From positions 1-6,204 of the forward strand of contig JBJKPE010000046.1 of NCBI GenBank assembly GCA_046706685.1: a stretch of DNA of 6,204 nt. Reading direction: 5' to 3'. How positions within the stretch are numbered: position 1 is the stretch's first letter; the number at the start of each line of letters is the position of its first letter. Below the pieces are notes generated by a model. The model had not been told where the DNA came from. It was given only the letters and a program-made list of their open reading frames with translations, and ran no database searches. Origin of the DNA: JARRRD01 sp046706685 (GTDB lineage: Bacteria; Nitrospirota; Thermodesulfovibrionia; Thermodesulfovibrionales; UBA6898). This document shows positions 1-5,021 of this stretch, one piece after another. The translations under genes were made by a program, and so were the position numbers.

Positions 1-231
1 GTGCCTGTCAGATACGCTGCCGGCCCAGGGGGCGACAACCCCCATGGCAAGCGGTATCGGCACGAGCAGGCTGCCGGTGAGCGTCACGCTGTAACCTACC
101 ACCCTCTCAAGGTAGTAAGGCATAAGGAACATTATCGCAAAAAGCACGTAGTAGGACAGCATGCCGGTCAGATTGCCTGCGGAAAAAGTGAAGTTCCTGA
201 ACATCTTCAGGTCTACAAGCGGATATGCGAC
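1..231 (-). pseudogene. In-frame continuation of the MFS exporter beyond the amber codon (partial at window edge)
   Basis: Reading the minus strand on from the TAG in the same frame gives 77 more codons without another stop. They begin VAYPLVDLKMFRNFTFSAGN, the P-L-(L/V)-D-L-x-(L/M)-F-R-N segment that usually follows the middle cytoplasmic region of DHA2 transporters. They continue through a hydrophobic helix (YYVLFAIMFLMPYYLE) and GYS...GSLLVPIPLAMGVVAP to AGSVSDRH, a second motif-A-like AGxxSDR at the window edge. There is no frameshift; only one codon separates the two parts. The lack of further decay argues that the stop is recent or erroneous. The gene continues to the left of the window. 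Confidence 0.75.
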
Positions 232-1011
232 CTAGAGCTCCGTAATGATGAACAGGCCGAGCAGTATGACCGAGAGGGCGAACCAGGAAATTATCCTCGG
301 CGACGTCAAACCCAGTCTGACAACCTCGTTGAAGGCAAGCACCAGGAAGAGAAGCCCGCTTGAGAAAAAGGCGGCGCCTACGTAATCCACCTTCTCTTTC
401 TCCTTTTTCACCTCGTCACGCGGCAGGATGAGGAGGGCGGCCAGTGTGCCGAGGATGCCTATGGGTACGTTGATATAGAATATGGCGCGCCAGCCTATCG
501 CGGCTATGAGAACGCCGCCCACGAACGGACCGATGGACATCGCCACTGCCTGGACGGCGCCCTGGATACCGATGGCCCTGCCCCTCTCGTTGGATGGAAA
601 GGCAGCTGTTATAATCGCGATCGAATTTGCCTGAAGTAAGCCTGCCCCTATCGCCTGAAGGGCGCGCGCGCCGATCATGAAGTGAGCTGAAGGCGACATG
701 CCGCAAAGGGCGGAGCCGATGGTGAACACTACGAACCCGGCATTATAAAGCCTTGAGCGGCCGTGCATGTCGGCCAGTCTTCCGAAGAGCGGCAGAAAGA
801 TCGTAAGCATGAGCATGTAGGCTATTGCGACCCACTCGATCAGCGCCAGCGAAACGCTGAAGTCGGTCTTGAGAGTCGGCATTGCGATATTTACGATACT
901 TACGTCAAGGGCGGACATGGTTGCGCCTATGAGAACGGTCGTCAGGATAAACCACCTCCATCCGGGACGTGAAGAGAAGTATGGATGCGGAAAAGACTGT
1001 CGCTCAGACAT
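232..1011 (-). CDS. DHA2-type MFS multidrug efflux transporter, cut by an in-frame amber codon
   Basis: Proton-driven inner-membrane drug exporter of the major facilitator superfamily, 14-helix DHA2 (EmrB/QacA-like) group. Of the first 259 residues about eight hydrophobic helices are visible. Family motifs, in order: motif D1-like LDVSIVNIAMP (residues 35-45), motif A GRLADMHGRSR (77-87), motif B starting RALQAIGAG (from R116), and motif C GPFVGG (161-166) followed by GWRAIFYINVPIG. The start at 1011 is supported by GAGGAGG at 1021-1027 (complement), 9 nt upstream. A TAG at 232-234 ends the frame after ...FIITEL, far short of the roughly 450-500 residues usual for the family, yet homologous sequence continues in the same frame to base 1. 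So this is a recent nonsense allele, a sequencing error or, less likely, readthrough. The substrate cannot be told from the sequence. Family assignment is very secure. Confidence 0.9.
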   Translation of the reverse strand: MSERQSFPHPYFSSRPGWRWFILTTVLIGATMSALDVSIVNIAMPTLKTDFSVSLALIEWVAIAYMLMLTIFLPLFGRLADMHGRSRLYNAGFVVFTIGSALCGMSPSAHFMIGARALQAIGAGLLQANSIAIITAAFPSNERGRAIGIQGAVQAVAMSIGPFVGGVLIAAIGWRAIFYINVPIGILGTLAALLILPRDEVKKEKEKVDYVGAAFFSSGLLFLVLAFNEVVRLGLTSPRIISWFALSVILLGLFIITEL

Positions 1012-1064
1012 TTATTGAAGCCTCCTCAGCGCTGAAGAGAGCCGCTGTTGACGAGCTCATGCAT
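1004..1064 (-). CDS. Candidate leader peptide(s) upstream of the MFS exporter
   Basis: Two overlapping tiny ORFs share one good Shine-Dalgarno, GGAGG at 1069-1073 (complement). ORF a (1064 to 1026) encodes MHELVNSGSLQR, and its TGA touches the GAGGAGG ribosome site of the exporter. ORF b (1060 to 1004) encodes MSSSTAALFSAEEASINV and stops 5 nt past the exporter's start codon, so it could couple translation. GGAGG lies 4 nt from the first ATG and 8 nt from the second; the second spacing is the more usual. Leader peptides that gate expression are known for some antibiotic-resistance genes, but applying that here is inference. Neither peptide matches anything I recognise. Confidence 0.35.
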
Positions 1065-1084
1065 GGCACCTCCGTGTGCGTTTT

Positions 1085-1116
1085 ATTATAAGAAAGTTTA
1101 GCCGTTGACCGGACAA
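1085..1116 (-). promoter_or_regulatory. Candidate promoter and operator palindrome of the MFS exporter
   Basis: Read on the minus strand, 1090-1085 is a perfect TATAAT -10 box. Transcription would start near 1078, just ahead of the leader ORFs. No good -35 lies at 17 nt; TTGTCC (1116-1111) is at 20 nt. The -35 area (1105-1116) is a near-perfect palindrome, TTGACCGGACAA, with one mismatched pair, suited to a dimeric repressor that would block the promoter. No regulator gene is in the window. The -10 is a sequence match; the operator role is inference. Confidence 0.4.
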
Positions 1117-1241
1117 ATTACCATGACTTTCTCGCGGAATGCATGATCTGTCCTGTGCGGATAAACGATATTCACCAGTTCGACGCCCGACCATGCCTTC
1201 CTCTCCCTCTTTTCCATGCCGGTCCGGTTGCACAACTCCAT

Positions 1242-1270
1242 TTGACAGCCCGGAGCAAAAGAGGGACAAT
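1242..1270 (+). promoter_or_regulatory. Candidate sigma70 promoter for the Met-rich protein gene
   Basis: A perfect TTGACA -35 (1242-1247) is followed, after 17 nt, by GACAAT (1265-1270), which matches the -10 consensus at four of six positions. Transcription would start near 1277, giving a 5' leader of about 180 nt before the ATG at 1460. The rest of 1012-1459 holds no convincing gene: only a short minus-strand ORF (1098-1241), an unused strong ribosome-site-like sequence (1325-1335) and a run of eight T (1385-1392). Confidence 0.35.
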
Positions 1271-1459
1271 CTTTTCATGACGCGCAACGGGCGTTTCCTC
1301 TTTGACGGGAGACAGAACAGCGGCAAAGGAGGTGACAGCGGTAATCGCAATTGATGCGGCGTCCCGGGCATTCGTCTTTGTACCTTTTTTTTCCGCAACT
1401 CTCCCGGTTTCTTTGGTCGATGCCAACACATCCGGGAAATAACAACAGGAGGTCCTTTC

Positions 1460-1870
1460 ATGAAAAAGGCATTTGCTATAGGTTTTATTCTCATTCTGGC
1501 CCTTTCCGTGACGTACAGTTTTGCCCAGACGGGCAACGGCATGACGGAAGGTCAGCAGGGCGGCACGATGGAACACGGCCAGATGATGCGGCACAGGGGT
1601 ATGATGGAGCATGGGCAGATGATGGGCGGCATGATGGGGATGACGAACCAGATGTCGGAGATGATGGGCAAGCTGTCGGGAATGATGAAGGACATGCCGC
1701 AGGACAGGATGATGAAGGCGTCCGAATTGATGAAGGATATGTCCCATAACATGATGGAGATGTCGAAGATGATGAAAAGGGGCAAGGCCTCTTATAAAGA
1801 AATGAAGAGGTTGCAGGGCGGGATGATGAAATTGCAGAAGAGATTCTCCGAGATGGAGATGATGAAGTAG
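1460..1870 (+). CDS. Small exported methionine-rich protein, probably metal-binding
   Basis: The 136-residue protein has an N-terminal signal peptide: MKK, then a hydrophobic core to about residue 20, with likely cleavage near SFA-QTG (residue 22). It should therefore be periplasmic or exported. The mature part is extreme in composition: about 32 Met in some 114 residues, four His, no Cys, many MM doublets and MxxM spacings, and a charged, probably helical C-terminal half. MEHGQMM occurs twice (residues 37-43 and 49-55). Met/His-rich periplasmic proteins elsewhere bind Cu(I) or Ag(I), so metal binding or buffering is a reasonable inference; the named copper chaperones I know do not match. The start is fixed by AGGAGG at 1447-1452, 7 nt before the ATG. 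It is divergent from the MFS exporter and apparently monocistronic. It could instead be a general chaperone-like or oxidant-scavenging protein. Confidence 0.75.
   Translation: MKKAFAIGFILILALSVTYSFAQTGNGMTEGQQGGTMEHGQMMRHRGMMEHGQMMGGMMGMTNQMSEMMGKLSGMMKDMPQDRMMKASELMKDMSHNMMEMSKMMKRGKASYKEMKRLQGGMMKLQKRFSEMEMMK
1568..1624 (+). repeat. Two 21-bp imperfect repeats within the Met-rich gene
   Basis: Bases 1568-1588 and 1604-1624 both encode MEHGQMM and differ only at third codon positions (GAA/GAG, CAC/CAT, GGC/GGG). The silent differences show that the peptide has been kept while the DNA diverged, which favours selection on the motif over a fresh duplication. Confidence 0.7.
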
Positions 1871-2337
1871 CGGGAGCGGCGTCCTGAAGCATGGGATGGG
1901 TACGGCGCGTGCAATAGGATGCGGCGGGCACGCATGGAACTGGAGCGGGAAGAAGTGACGGGCTGCTGAAGGGCGGTGTTTGTAACTGATACACCAATAG
2001 GTATTCGAAGTCGTCGAAACTCTTGTGTAATGCCGGCAGTAGCTGACGGTCACAGTGAGGACTAAGGTTGCAGCAATATCTTGCTCTGGTTAGAACGTTG
2101 CGAGTCAGTAGTTTAAACAGAAAGGTCTTGTCTTTAATGAGGGCAGCGCATTATTATTAAAATTACTTTTGTTCATCAAGGGGATGGGTAGAAAAGTGAC
2201 GGTTCAAGCCGTTTATACAGTTGCCTTCCTTCCTTTCGGCAAAGCCGATTATCTAAGAAGCATCGTTAAGGAAATAGCGTTTGAGAAATGGCCCCGATTC
2301 TGTTTCTGGTCGGGGGGGAGAGCAGGGAGAGCAATAT
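1871..2337. other. 467-bp stretch with no recognisable gene
   Basis: I read both strands and found no ORF with a ribosome site and recognisable product, no tRNA shape and no terminator with a T-run. Visible items are a short inverted repeat TTCGA-agtcg-TCGAA (2004-2018), a weak promoter-like pair TTGTCT (2128-2133) and TATTAT (2152-2157) with an 18-nt spacer that could serve the downstream gene, and a run of seven G (2312-2318) just ahead of its ribosome site. A minor open frame from TTG at 2169 overlaps the next gene and lacks a ribosome site. Confidence 0.5.
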
Positions 2338-3606
2338 ATGACAGAGCCGACAATTACATGTCCGAAGTGCAAGACCGAGATTAAACTCACCGAATCATTG
2401 GCAGCTCCGCTGATAGAATCGACCCGCCGTGAGTTTGAAAGGCAGTTGGCGCAAAAAGACGCCGCCATCGCAAGCCGTGAAACCGCGCTTCGTGAGCGGG
2501 AGAAGGCGCTTGCAAAGGAAAAGGCTTCCATCGAAGATCAGGTAGCTGAGAAGCTCCGGAAGGAGCGGGCCGGGATTGTGGCCGAGGAGGCGAAGAAAGC
2601 AAAACTTGCACTTGCCGCCGATCTTGAGCTGAAATCGAAAGAGCTTTGCGACCTTCAGGAGATACTCAAGCAGCGCGACGAGAAACTGGCCGAGGCGCAG
2701 AAGGCACAGGCTGAACTTATTCGCAAGCAACGGGAACTGGATGATGCGAAACGCGAACTCGATCTTACGGTTGAGAAAAAGATCCAGGGGGGGCTGTCCG
2801 CCGTCCGTGAGCAGGCTCAAAAGGAAGCCGGGGAACAAATGCAACTCAAGATGATGGAAAAGGAACAGACCATTGCCTCGATGCAGAAACAGATAGAGGA
2901 GCTCAAACGCAGGGCAGAACAGGGATCGCAACAGCTCCAGGGAGAGGTTCAGGAGCTTGAGCTTGAAGACCTCTTAAGGACCAAATTCCCGCGCGATACT
3001 ATTGAACCTGTCCCAAAAGGCGAGCACGGCGGCGACATATTGCAGCGGGTCTGCGGCCAGTCGGGGCAGCTCTGCGGCACTATCTTGTGGGAATCAAAGC
3101 GCACAAAGAACTGGAGCGACGCCTGGCTTGTAAAGCTTCGCGAAGACCAGCGGGCAGCCAAGGCGGAGATTGCCGTTATAGTCAGTCAGGCCCTTCCGAA
3201 AGGTGTCGAGTCATTCGAATTGATCGACGGAGTTTGGGTTACACATCCACGTGCAGCTCTTCCAGTCGCAGTGACGCTTCGGCACACCCTGATTGAGGTG
3301 GCGTCGGCCCGGCAGGCCGGCGAAGGGCAGCAGACCAAGATGGAGATGGTCTATCAGTACCTTACCGGCCCGCGTTTCCGCCAGCGTGTCCAGGCCATTG
3401 TCGAGGCGTTTTCTTCCATGCAGGAAGACCTCGACAAAGAGAAGAAGGCGATAACCAGGCAGTGGGCCAAACGCGAGGCGCAGATCGAGCGCGTCATGGA
3501 GTCGACAGTCGGCATGTATGGAGATCTTCAGGGGATCGCGGGCAAGACGCTGCAGGAGATAGAGGGGCTGGGGTTCCCGGCGCTTGAAGATGGGACAAGT
3601 CCATGA
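2338..3606 (+). CDS. DUF2130 (COG4487-type) family protein
   Basis: The 422-residue protein is complete and collinear with the DUF2130 family as I know it. It opens with a CPKC pair (C8, C11) resembling half a zinc ribbon, then a long charged coiled coil (about residues 20-205) full of E/K/Q/R/A heptads. A conserved globular domain follows (about 205-345) with FPRDTIEPVPKGEHGGDIL, then GTILWESKRTKNW and EDQRAAKAEIAVIVSQALP, and another helical region carrying YLTGPRFRQRV. The D233...E252-x-K254 pattern on predicted strands, with Q271 in the following helix, resembles a PD-(D/E)xK nuclease core; that is my inference, and the cellular role is not established. The start at 2338 is chosen from AGGGAG at 2324-2329, 8 nt upstream, and from the family-typical TITCPKC beginning. 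An in-frame extension to 2281 lacks support. ORF6N debris follows after 20 nt. Confidence 0.9.
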   Translation: MTEPTITCPKCKTEIKLTESLAAPLIESTRREFERQLAQKDAAIASRETALREREKALAKEKASIEDQVAEKLRKERAGIVAEEAKKAKLALAADLELKSKELCDLQEILKQRDEKLAEAQKAQAELIRKQRELDDAKRELDLTVEKKIQGGLSAVREQAQKEAGEQMQLKMMEKEQTIASMQKQIEELKRRAEQGSQQLQGEVQELELEDLLRTKFPRDTIEPVPKGEHGGDILQRVCGQSGQLCGTILWESKRTKNWSDAWLVKLREDQRAAKAEIAVIVSQALPKGVESFELIDGVWVTHPRAALPVAVTLRHTLIEVASARQAGEGQQTKMEMVYQYLTGPRFRQRVQAIVEAFSSMQEDLDKEKKAITRQWAKREAQIERVMESTVGMYGDLQGIAGKTLQEIEGLGFPALEDGTSP

Positions 3607-3626
3607 CTGCTCAGGAGAGTAGGCTA

Positions 3627-3756
3627 ATGAGTGTGATTTCAGGAGAATATGAATTAAAGAAAACCATGCCCTATTGAGATAATTGAAAGAAGAATCTTTC
3701 CGATTCGAGGACATAAGGTCCTGCTTGACAGCGATCTTGCCGAACTTTACGGATAG
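3627..3756 (+). pseudogene. ORF6N-domain protein remnant, frameshifted and truncated
   Basis: From 3673 the plus strand reads IEIIERRIFPIRGHKVLLDS then DLAELYG and stops at TAG (3754-3756). This is the start of the ORF6N domain, whose hallmark is I-R-G-x-K-V-x-L-D-x-D-L-A-x-L-Y. The natural start is probably ATG 3627, with AGGAG at 3613-3617 and a 9-nt spacer, encoding MSVISGEYELKKTMP. One extra base at about 3671-3672 then shifts the frame, so the annotated start runs into TGA at 3675-3677. The rest of the DNA-binding domain (VxTKxLNQxVKRN...RFP) is absent. ORF6N proteins are DNA-binding proteins common in phage-like and accessory loci. It starts 20 nt after the DUF2130 stop, consistent with a former operon. 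Confidence 0.75.
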
Positions 3757-3951
3757 AACCAGCGATGCCAAAATAGATATTGACGGGACTATGCAAAACC
3801 GAAAAGTTCGACGACACGAAAAGACCAGGCGTTTCTTCGGCAGAAAGGCCTTCGCCTCTGGCCGAAGGATTCGCCCGAGGCCCTCGCTGTTAGGAAAAAG
3901 TATTCGTCTGACGGGCCTCAAAAGAAGCCGGACCGGCCTGACAACACTCAA

Positions 3952-3987
3952 TCGTCCGACAAGTCAGACAGGTCTGACACGTCTGAC
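3952..3987 (+). repeat. Four 9-bp tandem units encoding (x-S-D)n
   Basis: Units at 3952-3960, 3961-3969, 3970-3978 and 3979-3987 follow NNGTCNGAC and encode SSD, KSD, RSD and TSD. This low-complexity linker is typical between the two halves of four-helix-bundle-suffix proteins and varies in length, presumably by slippage. Confidence 0.75.
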
Positions 3988-4088
3988 CCTTACAGAATTA
4001 AGACAGCTCCTCCTGAGATTGCGGCAAACACTTTGATTTGTTTGATCAACCAGGCCAGCTATCTCCTTGGGCGGCAGGAGGTTTATTG

Positions 4089-4122
4089 TTGTAATAGCTC
4101 CGGAATTGCCATATTCTTGACA
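4089..4122 (+). promoter_or_regulatory. Weak promoter candidates upstream of the methyltransferase
   Basis: TTGTAA (4089-4094), 17 nt, then TATTCT (4112-4117) matches sigma70 consensus at four of six positions in each box. A perfect TTGACA also lies at 4117-4122 but has no usable -10 at 16-18 nt. The preceding gene fragment is degenerate, so the methyltransferase probably needs its own promoter here; the assignment is tentative. Confidence 0.25.
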
Positions 4123-4205
4123 ATGAACGGATTACTCGTGAGTGAATGAAAAATGACATTTCAAAACGCCGAGCAGTCGTCTGGCATCACCCTGAAAATT
4201 CTGCA

Positions 4206-4874
4206 ATGAGCCTATATGTACTGATGAGAATTCTGGAGTCCGCTCCGCACAGATACGATATGGGCATCCGCCTCCTCACGCTTGGGCGCCTGGACAAAGC
4301 TTATGACCGCCTCGTTGCTCACATTGAGCGCGGGCAGCAGGTGCTGGATCTCGGCTGCGGCACGGGCGCCTTGACGCTTCGCGCCGCCAAACGGGGCGCT
4401 CATGTCAAGGGGATCGATATAAACCCGCGGATGCTCGAAATCGCCGGGCGGCGCGTAAATGAGGAAAGACTAATTGAGAGCGTCGACCTCGTGGAAATGG
4501 GCGTGGCGGAGCTCGATGGCGAAGAAGCGCGACATTACGACGCCGTGATGAGCGGCCTCTTCCTCTCCGAGCTGAATGAGGATGAAGTGGTCTACACCCT
4601 CAAAGAAGCCGCACGGGTCCTGCGGCCCGGGGGACTCCTGCTTATTGCCGATGAAATCACGCCTAAAGGCCTCGTCAAGAGGTTGATTCATGTGTTGATC
4701 CGGGCTCCTCTTGCAACCCTCGTCTATGCTATTACCCAACAGACGACGCGTCCCGCCCCGGGGCTGCCGGAGAAGCTAAGGGAGGCGGGTCTATCTGTCG
4801 TATCGGTCCGCCTGAACCTGCTTGGAAGCTTCGGTGAGTTCATAGCCCAAAAGCCTGCTAATATGTCATTATGA
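4206..4874 (+). CDS. cpaM: Class I SAM-dependent methyltransferase, CpaM-like
   Basis: Soluble Rossmann-fold methyltransferase, 222 residues from this start. SAM-binding motif I is VLDLGCGTGALT (46-57), the ribose-binding acidic residue is D71 in GIDINPRML, a post-I segment LVEMGVAELDGEE follows, then SGLFLSEL, and motif III-like VLRPGGLLLIADE (138-150). The N-terminus MSLYVLMRILESAPHRYDMG and the C-terminal RLNLLGSFGEFIAQKP resemble, from memory, the family named corrinoid protein-associated methyltransferase CpaM; the symbol is offered on that basis only. The methyl acceptor is unknown, and no corrinoid protein or MtaA-like gene is visible here. Start choice: ATG 4206 fits the family N-terminus but lacks a Shine-Dalgarno; an in-frame ATG at 4146 would add 20 charged residues that fit no family pattern and also lacks a good site. 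An IS element begins 8 bp after the stop. Confidence 0.8.
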   Translation: MSLYVLMRILESAPHRYDMGIRLLTLGRLDKAYDRLVAHIERGQQVLDLGCGTGALTLRAAKRGAHVKGIDINPRMLEIAGRRVNEERLIESVDLVEMGVAELDGEEARHYDAVMSGLFLSELNEDEVVYTLKEAARVLRPGGLLLIADEITPKGLVKRLIHVLIRAPLATLVYAITQQTTRPAPGLPEKLREAGLSVVSVRLNLLGSFGEFIAQKPANMSL

Positions 4875-4882
4875 AGTTTCAG

Positions 4883-4899
4883 TAGTGTCCGGTTAAAAA
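4883..4899 (+). repeat. Left terminal inverted repeat of the IS4-family element
   Basis: TAGTGTCCGGTTAAAAA; its reverse complement matches the right end except at position 15 (A versus G). It begins 8 bp after the methyltransferase stop codon. Confidence 0.85.
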
Positions 4900-4905
4900 C
4901 CGGAC
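4887..4905 (+). other. Perfect hairpin at the IS left end
   Basis: GTCCGGTT (4887-4894), loop AAA, AACCGGAC (4898-4905): an 8-bp perfect stem that includes most of the left inverted repeat. In RNA read in from the methyltransferase side it would fold and could limit read-through transcription or translation of the transposase, as hairpins near the ends of IS10 and IS50 do. It has no T-run, so it is not a standard terminator. The function is inference. Confidence 0.5.
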
Positions 4906-4958
4906 GAGCGCTTAAAAGTATATGATTGAAAAAGGAAATATACATAATTTTTGTGGTG

Positions 4959-4986
4959 TTGACTTGAATCCATGTCTGCATATCGG
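4959..4986 (+). promoter_or_regulatory. Candidate transposase promoter
   Basis: TTGACT (4959-4964) matches the -35 consensus at five of six positions and is followed after 16 nt by TATCGG (4981-4986), a poor -10. Weak promoters are usual for transposases. It is placed suitably for the start at 5022. Confidence 0.3.
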
Positions 4987-5021
4987 CAATGCTTCTGGAA
5001 TTGGAAATGCCGGAGGTGCCG

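Larger units (their letters stand above)
3784..4149 (+). pseudogene. C-terminal remnant of a 'four helix bundle suffix' protein
   Basis: The frame opens right after a TGA at 3781-3783, with no start codon or ribosome site. It reads RKDQAFLRQKGLRLWPKDSP EALAVR, matching the D-x-x-x-F-L-R-Q-x-G-L-x-x-W-x-(K/R)-D region of these proteins. Next comes their typical Ser-Asp linker (SSDKSDRSDTSD) and then PEIAANTLICLINQASYLLGRQ, the beginning of the suffix domain. The expected ending (...F-x-x-E-G-G-F-T-E-R-L-Y-x-x-R) is missing. After about 4077 the frame runs into unrelated residues and ends at 4147-4149, sharing ATGA with a possible methyltransferase start. The N-terminal S23-like four-helix bundle is also missing. 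Family members are small helical proteins of unproven function. The internal fragment is clear; its exact borders are inferred. Confidence 0.65.

Noticed and set aside
1105..1230. Sequences resembling the IS tip (TGTCCGGT-AA near 1105-1116, GTCCGGTT near 1222-1229)
   Set aside because: They share only 8-10 bases, are not paired as element ends, and enclose no transposase remnant. Probably coincidence in GC-rich DNA.
1890..1935. Possible hairpin GCGTGC...GCACGC after the Met-rich gene
   Set aside because: A six-base stem with a 15-base loop and no following T-run does not support a terminator.
1172..2053. Minus-strand open frame of 293 codons rich in His, Pro and Leu
   Set aside because: It is the complement of the Met-rich gene: the CAT triplets of reversed ATG codons produce the His runs. 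The part outside that gene resembles coding text only weakly.
2312..2318. Run of seven G upstream of DUF2130, considered as a phase-variation tract
   Set aside because: It is short, lies outside the coding frame that starts at 2338, and is not placed between clear promoter boxes.
3835..3870. Inverted repeats around CTTCGGC...GCCGAAG, considered as a terminator
   Set aside because: No T-run follows, the loops are long and competing, and the bases encode a conserved protein segment.
3211..3951. Long minus-strand open frame of 246 codons
   Set aside because: It lies opposite the DUF2130 C-terminus and the ORF6N and four-helix remnants, whose plus-strand frames match known families. It has no ribosome site and its composition is that of an antisense frame.
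3683..4036. 117-codon plus-strand frame between DUF2130 and the methyltransferase
   Set aside because: The alternative frames carry ORF6N and four-helix-suffix signatures. This frame has only repetitive R/T/L text.
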